A stretch of 7,631 nt of DNA, from contig CAUDCB010000087.1 of the NCBI GenBank assembly GCA_958447915.1, positions 1 to 7,631 on the forward strand, given 5' to 3'. Of the stretch, positions 4,142-7,631 are shown one piece after another (position 1 is the first letter of the stretch; every line of letters starts with the position of its first letter). This stretch comes from an uncultured Collinsella sp. Lineage in GTDB: Bacteria > Actinomycetota > Coriobacteriia > Coriobacteriales > Coriobacteriaceae. The notes beneath the pieces were generated by a model. That model did not search any database. It had not been told where the DNA came from and saw only the letters and a list, made by a program, of their open reading frames with translations. The position numbers were made by a program, and so were the translations under genes.

Positions 4142-7100
4142 TTATTCGGAGCGCAGGGCCTCCACGGGATCCTTCTTGGATGCACTGCGGGCCGGCAGCA
4201 GGCCAGCGACAACCGTCAGCAGCACCGAAATCGCGATGAGCACCAGCGCATCCTGCACGGGCAGGCTCATCAGATTGGGTACCTGCTTGGCCGCAAGCGC
4301 CCAGGCATTAACCGGAAGGCCCACGGCCACCACGACGACAATGGCAAAGACGCCGGCAATGAGGCCTTCGATAAAGGTCTCGGCATTGAATACGTTGGCC
4401 ACGTTGCGCTTCGACGCGCCGATCGCGCGCAGGATGCCAATCTCCTTTTTGCGCTCCAGCACGCTAATGTACGTGATGATGCCGATCATGATGGAGCTCA
4501 CCACCAGGCTGATGCTTACGAATGCGATGAGCACCAAGCTGATGGTGTTCACGATGTCGGTCACCGAACCCATGATGATGCCCATGTAGTCGGTGTACGA
4601 GATTGCCTGCTCATCGTGGCCGGCGGCTTTGACCTGCTTGTTGTACGCATCGATATGATCGAGCACGCGCTCCTTGGCCTCAAAGTCACGCGGGAAAATC
4701 TTGACCGAGATGGGGTCCGCCTCATCCGCGTAGCCCAACGTGGTCAAATTGTTGTCGTAGGTGAGCTTTGACGCCTTGGCATAGCTCATCATGAGCGAGC
4801 TCAGGTCCTCGGCATCCATGTTGAAGTGGATGGCACGAGCAAAGGCGTTCGCATCCACGCGCATGGCGCTCGCCAAGCTGGCAAAACTCGAAGACATCTG
4901 CGTCGCCATCTGGTCCATGAGTCCCGCCGCACCCATCTTGAGCTGGGCCGATACCGTCGCCGCAATCTGCTCGCTGATTGTCTTGGTCACCTGGTCCATA
5001 GACTGCTGCAGATACGGAGCCAGCTGTTTTTGCACATAGTCGGTCATCGCCTGCTGCAGGCGCTCGGCCAAGGCATCGCCGCCGAGCGCCTTAAGCTGAG
5101 CCAAGCATTGCTGGGCGGCGGCATCATGCTCAAGATACGTCGAGAATGCGGCAGCAAGCTTTGACGCGTCCTTAAGATCTTCGGGCGACAGCACCTTAAA
5201 CTGATCCGACTGCATAAAGCCCTCAAACAGCTGGTTGACAAGCGTTCCCACCTGCTGCATTTGCTCGGGTGTGAGCTCCAAACCGTCAAAAATGCCCGAG
5301 AAATCTGGAGCCGGCGCTTTGGCCATGATGTCGCTGAAGTCGATGTCCTTCCCAACGCCCGAAAGGTCAATGTCCAGACCGGACAAGTCGATACCAGAAA
5401 GGTCCATACCGCTGGCCGCACCCGAGAGCGCAGGCGTATCGAACGAGAACGCGCTCTTCAGCGCCGCCTCGTCCACACTGAACATACTGCCCAGATCCAC
5501 GCCTTGCTTGGCCTCGCCTTGCAACTCGTCAAAGGTCTTGCCCGTAAAGACATCCGTCTCGGGGTGGGCAAGCTGTTCCTGCACAATCTGCGAATCGGCA
5601 GCACGCTGCATAAGCTGGCGAGTCAGCGCATGCGTATAGGCAATGCCCGGGGATAATGCGCTCGCGTTGGCCGTCTCGTTGGGTCGCACCACGCCCACAA
5701 TGCGCACGTCGATACCGTCGGCAACCTTGGACGTCATAAAGTCGGCATCGCCGGACATGTCAGTCCACATGCCGGTCTCTTCGTTTTTGCGATAGGCATC
5801 GGCCGGCGACAGCACCTTAAACGTCGTGGACAGCGCATCGTCGTAGGTAAAGTCGGCGCCGGTCTCGGGCGTCTCGACCTTGCCATCGGCCGTCATGGCG
5901 CTGTTGACCAGATCGTTGAGCTCGTCGATATCCAGCGCGCCGATGCTATAGAGCGTGTAGTCGCCCACCGTTCCGCGGCTCGAAAGCACCATCACGGCCT
6001 CGTTGGCTGACGTAGGCCAATGGCCGGCAACAACATCGTACTGGCTGTCGAGCAGGCTCTGGTCGTCAATCATCTCGTTAAAGACCGAGGTTCCCATGGA
6101 TTCCATGCTCACCGTCGCCGCCGAACTCGCGCCGCCGCTCATGGCCTCGGTCATAGCGTTGGGCACCAGCCGGACAGGCTTCTCATCGCCCTTGCCCGCA
6201 CGATAGACAACCGGCGTCACGCCATAGCCGTACTGGATGGCATTGACCTCTTTATCGATGCCGTCGCCACCGGCATCGAGCCATGCCTTAAAGCTCGTCA
6301 TGTCGTTGGACTTAACGCTCGCAAACATATCCTTTACGGCCGTGACCACAGGAATCTTATCGGTTCCCCGAGCCTTGCCGTCAGTGCTGCCGTCGGACGA
6401 GCCCTCGTTCTTGGACGTATCGTCATCCGTGGTCCCCTGTCCGCCCATCATGGACGACAGGTCGTAATCCTGCTTGGAAATCGTCAGCGGGTAGCTCGAG
6501 AGCGTATCCTCCTCGACCTTTTTGATGTAGCCGTTTACGCCGTTGGAGAGCGCCAGAATCGCCGCGATACCGATGATGCCGATCGAACCAGCAAAGGCCG
6601 TCATAGCCGTACGGCCCTTCTTGGTCAAAAGGTTTCGCGCCGAAAGCCCCAGCGCCGTCACAAAGCTCATCGAGGTTTTGCGCGTAGGCTTAGCCTCGCG
6701 ACGCGCGGCATTGGCAACATCAAAGGGATCGGAATCGTCGGTGATCTTGCCGTCCGCCAGGTTGACGATGCGCGTGGCGTACTGGTACGCCAGCTCGGGA
6801 TTGTGCGTGACCATGATGACCAGACGGTCGCGCGCAACGTCCTTGAGCAAATCCATGACCTGCACGGATGTCGTTGAGTCTAAGGCGCCGGTCGGCTCGT
6901 CAGCCAGCACAATCTCGGGATCGTTGATCAGGGCGCGGGCAATAGCCACGCGCTGCATCTGGCCGCCCGATAGCTGGCTCGGGCGCTTGTTAACGTGCTC
7001 GCCCAGACCGACTGCCTCAAGCGCCTTGCGTGCACGCTGGCGGCGCTCGGCATGCCCCACGCCCGTGAGCGTAAGCGCCAATTCCACGTTTTCCAAAATG

Positions 7101-7396
7101 GTCTGATGCGGAATGAGGTTGTAGCTCTGAAACACAAAGCCAATGCGATTGTTTCTGTAGGCATCCCAATCGCGGTCGCTGAAGTCCTTGGTCGAGATGC
7201 CATCGATCAACAGGTCGCCGGAATCGAAATGGTCGAGTCCACCAATGACGTTGAGCATCGTAGTTTTACCCGAACCCGAGGGACCCAGGATGGCTACAAA
7301 CTCGTTATCGCGAAAAGACAGGCTTACGCTGTCGAGCGCTACCTGCGTAAACGACTGCGTAACGTACCTTTTGCAAATATCTCTGAGATCCAGCAT
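4142..7396 (-). CDS. Giant fused ABC transporter: ATPase, FtsX/MacB-type permease, large outer domain
   Basis: The product has 1084 residues from ATG 7396, preceded by AGAGAGG (7406-7412). A TTG at 7405 abuts the ribosome site and is rejected. The N-terminal ATPase (about 1-225) is complete: Walker A GPSGSGKT (38-45), Q-loop Gln90, signature LSGGQ (142-146), Walker B IVLADE (162-167) with Glu167, GALDS D-loop, and His198. One helix follows at about 265-284, then about 660 extracytoplasmic residues, then helices at about 948-975, 1009-1032 and 1047-1067. The final permease part has the FtsX/MacB marks: ERKKEIGILRAIGASKRNV (981-999) and PARSASKKDPVEALRSE at the end. MacB proteins are about 650 residues, with an outer domain near 200. 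Here that domain is about three times longer, with a Ser/Asp/Gly linker (about 320-347), a DLSG repeat (about 666-690) and a Gln/Met/Ala-rich helical stretch (about 710-845). Such proteins work as mechanotransmitters or exporters of peptides, antibiotics or lipoproteins; the substrate is unknown. It appears monocistronic. Confidence 0.92.
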   Translation of the reverse strand: MLDLRDICKRYVTQSFTQVALDSVSLSFRDNEFVAILGPSGSGKTTMLNVIGGLDHFDSGDLLIDGISTKDFSDRDWDAYRNNRIGFVFQSYNLIPHQTILENVELALTLTGVGHAERRQRARKALEAVGLGEHVNKRPSQLSGGQMQRVAIARALINDPEIVLADEPTGALDSTTSVQVMDLLKDVARDRLVIMVTHNPELAYQYATRIVNLADGKITDDSDPFDVANAARREAKPTRKTSMSFVTALGLSARNLLTKKGRTAMTAFAGSIGIIGIAAILALSNGVNGYIKKVEEDTLSSYPLTISKQDYDLSSMMGGQGTTDDDTSKNEGSSDGSTDGKARGTDKIPVVTAVKDMFASVKSNDMTSFKAWLDAGGDGIDKEVNAIQYGYGVTPVVYRAGKGDEKPVRLVPNAMTEAMSGGASSAATVSMESMGTSVFNEMIDDQSLLDSQYDVVAGHWPTSANEAVMVLSSRGTVGDYTLYSIGALDIDELNDLVNSAMTADGKVETPETGADFTYDDALSTTFKVLSPADAYRKNEETGMWTDMSGDADFMTSKVADGIDVRIVGVVRPNETANASALSPGIAYTHALTRQLMQRAADSQIVQEQLAHPETDVFTGKTFDELQGEAKQGVDLGSMFSVDEAALKSAFSFDTPALSGAASGMDLSGIDLSGLDIDLSGVGKDIDFSDIMAKAPAPDFSGIFDGLELTPEQMQQVGTLVNQLFEGFMQSDQFKVLSPEDLKDASKLAAAFSTYLEHDAAAQQCLAQLKALGGDALAERLQQAMTDYVQKQLAPYLQQSMDQVTKTISEQIAATVSAQLKMGAAGLMDQMATQMSSSFASLASAMRVDANAFARAIHFNMDAEDLSSLMMSYAKASKLTYDNNLTTLGYADEADPISVKIFPRDFEAKERVLDHIDAYNKQVKAAGHDEQAISYTDYMGIIMGSVTDIVNTISLVLIAFVSISLVVSSIMIGIITYISVLERKKEIGILRAIGASKRNVANVFNAETFIEGLIAGVFAIVVVVAVGLPVNAWALAAKQVPNLMSLPVQDALVLIAISVLLTVVAGLLPARSASKKDPVEALRSE

Positions 7397-7405
7397 GGAC
7401 GGCAA

Positions 7406-7433
7406 CCTCTCTCGCGCGGGCGCGCTCGCCCGC
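7406..7433 (-). promoter_or_regulatory. Ribosome site and GC hairpin in the transporter leader
   Basis: On the minus strand AGAGAGG (7406-7412) lies 9 nt before the ATG. Just upstream, GCGGGCG (7427-7433) and CGCCCGC (7416-7422) form a perfect 7-bp GC stem with a 4-nt loop. A stem ending 3 nt from the ribosome site could affect initiation, but GC-rich leaders often form such stems by chance. I see no convincing -10/-35 pair in 7434-7518. Confidence 0.4.
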
Positions 7434-7518
7434 TCCCCCGCCGTTCACGTTCGGCGCGCTTGTCCTACTCTATCCTCATTTTTGGCCGATACCAGTGAGG
7501 AATGTAACGAACCGCGCC

Positions 7519-7560
7519 AAAAAACGAACGGGACAGCACGCCGCATGGCGCACCATCCCG
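7519..7560 (-). terminator. Intrinsic terminator on the minus strand
   Basis: Read on the minus strand, 7547-7560 pairs with 7529-7542 as a 14-bp GC-rich stem around a 4-nt loop (ATGC), followed by TTCG and six T residues (7524-7519). Four of the pairs are G-U in the minus-strand RNA, and would be A-C mismatches in a plus-strand RNA. The hairpin is therefore specific to leftward transcription. It would end a transcript coming from a minus-strand gene to the right, and separates that gene from the transporter, whose start is 123 nt further on. Confidence 0.75.
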
Positions 7561-7575
7561 CATATAACATCCCCG

Positions 7576-7606
7576 ATGTGACAAAGAGGCTGTCACTTTG
7601 TCACAT
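7576..7606. repeat. TGTGACAAAGGG palindrome, copy 3 (imperfect)
   Basis: Arms 7576-7590 and 7592-7606 match copy 1 in form, with one T at the centre. One pair is G-T (7589/7593) and one is an A-A mismatch (7587/7595); the outer ATGTGACAAAG pairing is intact. It lies just upstream of the intrinsic terminator on the minus strand, probably in the 3' untranslated part of the next gene. Confidence 0.75.
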
Positions 7607-7617
7607 TCCAATGCGCG

Positions 7618-7631
7618 CTACTTTTCGAGCC
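7618..7631 (-). CDS. Possible last codons of a minus-strand gene beyond the window
   Basis: A minus-strand TAG at 7618-7620 is preceded in frame by codons for Leu-Glu-Lys (7629-7621). The intrinsic minus-strand terminator 58 nt downstream predicts a gene ending about here. Four codons cannot prove it; other frames and a more distant stop are equally possible. Confidence 0.3.

Noticed and set aside
6020..6877. Plus-strand 285-residue frame
   Set aside because: It is antisense to the ATPase and first helix of the transporter, rich in Arg/His, with no motif.

Overview
The window looks like chromosomal DNA of a fairly GC-rich, low-complexity-genome actinobacterium, most likely a gut Coriobacteriia such as Collinsella. 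This rests on the codon preference (GC-rich third positions), the actinobacterial look of the small ribbon-helix-helix protein, and intergenic palindromes of the TGTGACAAAGGG type, which I associate from memory with that group. I ran no search, so the assignment is an inference.

Layout, left to right. Bases 1-188 form a very long imperfect inverted repeat, over which an unrecognised plus-strand reading frame enters from outside the window. A small glutaredoxin gene follows (275-520, plus). Bases 521-1393 hold no convincing gene but many repeats: a 124-bp repeat module with a terminator-like hairpin, a 244-bp element with 37-bp terminal inverted repeats (a MITE-like candidate), a degenerate piece of the same repeat family, and a perfect 29-bp palindrome. 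This AT-richer stretch leads into a promoter with an inverted repeat and an 88-residue ribbon-helix-helix DNA-binding protein (1394-1660, plus), which resembles an antitoxin without a toxin. A second, more complete copy of the repeat module separates it from a convergent tRNA-dihydrouridine synthase gene (1817-2776, minus).

The right half contains an unrecognised three-helix membrane protein (2973-4106, plus), facing a very large ABC transporter (4142-7396, minus). In the transporter an ATPase domain, four predicted membrane helices and an extracytoplasmic region of about 660 residues are fused in one chain. Upstream of the transporter, a minus-strand intrinsic terminator (7519-7560) suggests that another minus-strand gene ends at or just past the right edge. 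A possible final stop codon is visible at 7618-7620.

The genes do not form one clear pathway: orientation changes at almost every junction, so most are probably single transcription units. The clearest theme is the palindromic repeats. Three members of a TGTGACAAAG palindrome family (2791, 4114, 7576) and two hairpins of another family (573, 1680) sit in the gaps. Both families show base changes that keep the stems paired. I see no tRNA, rRNA, CRISPR array, transposase gene or recognisable defence system.
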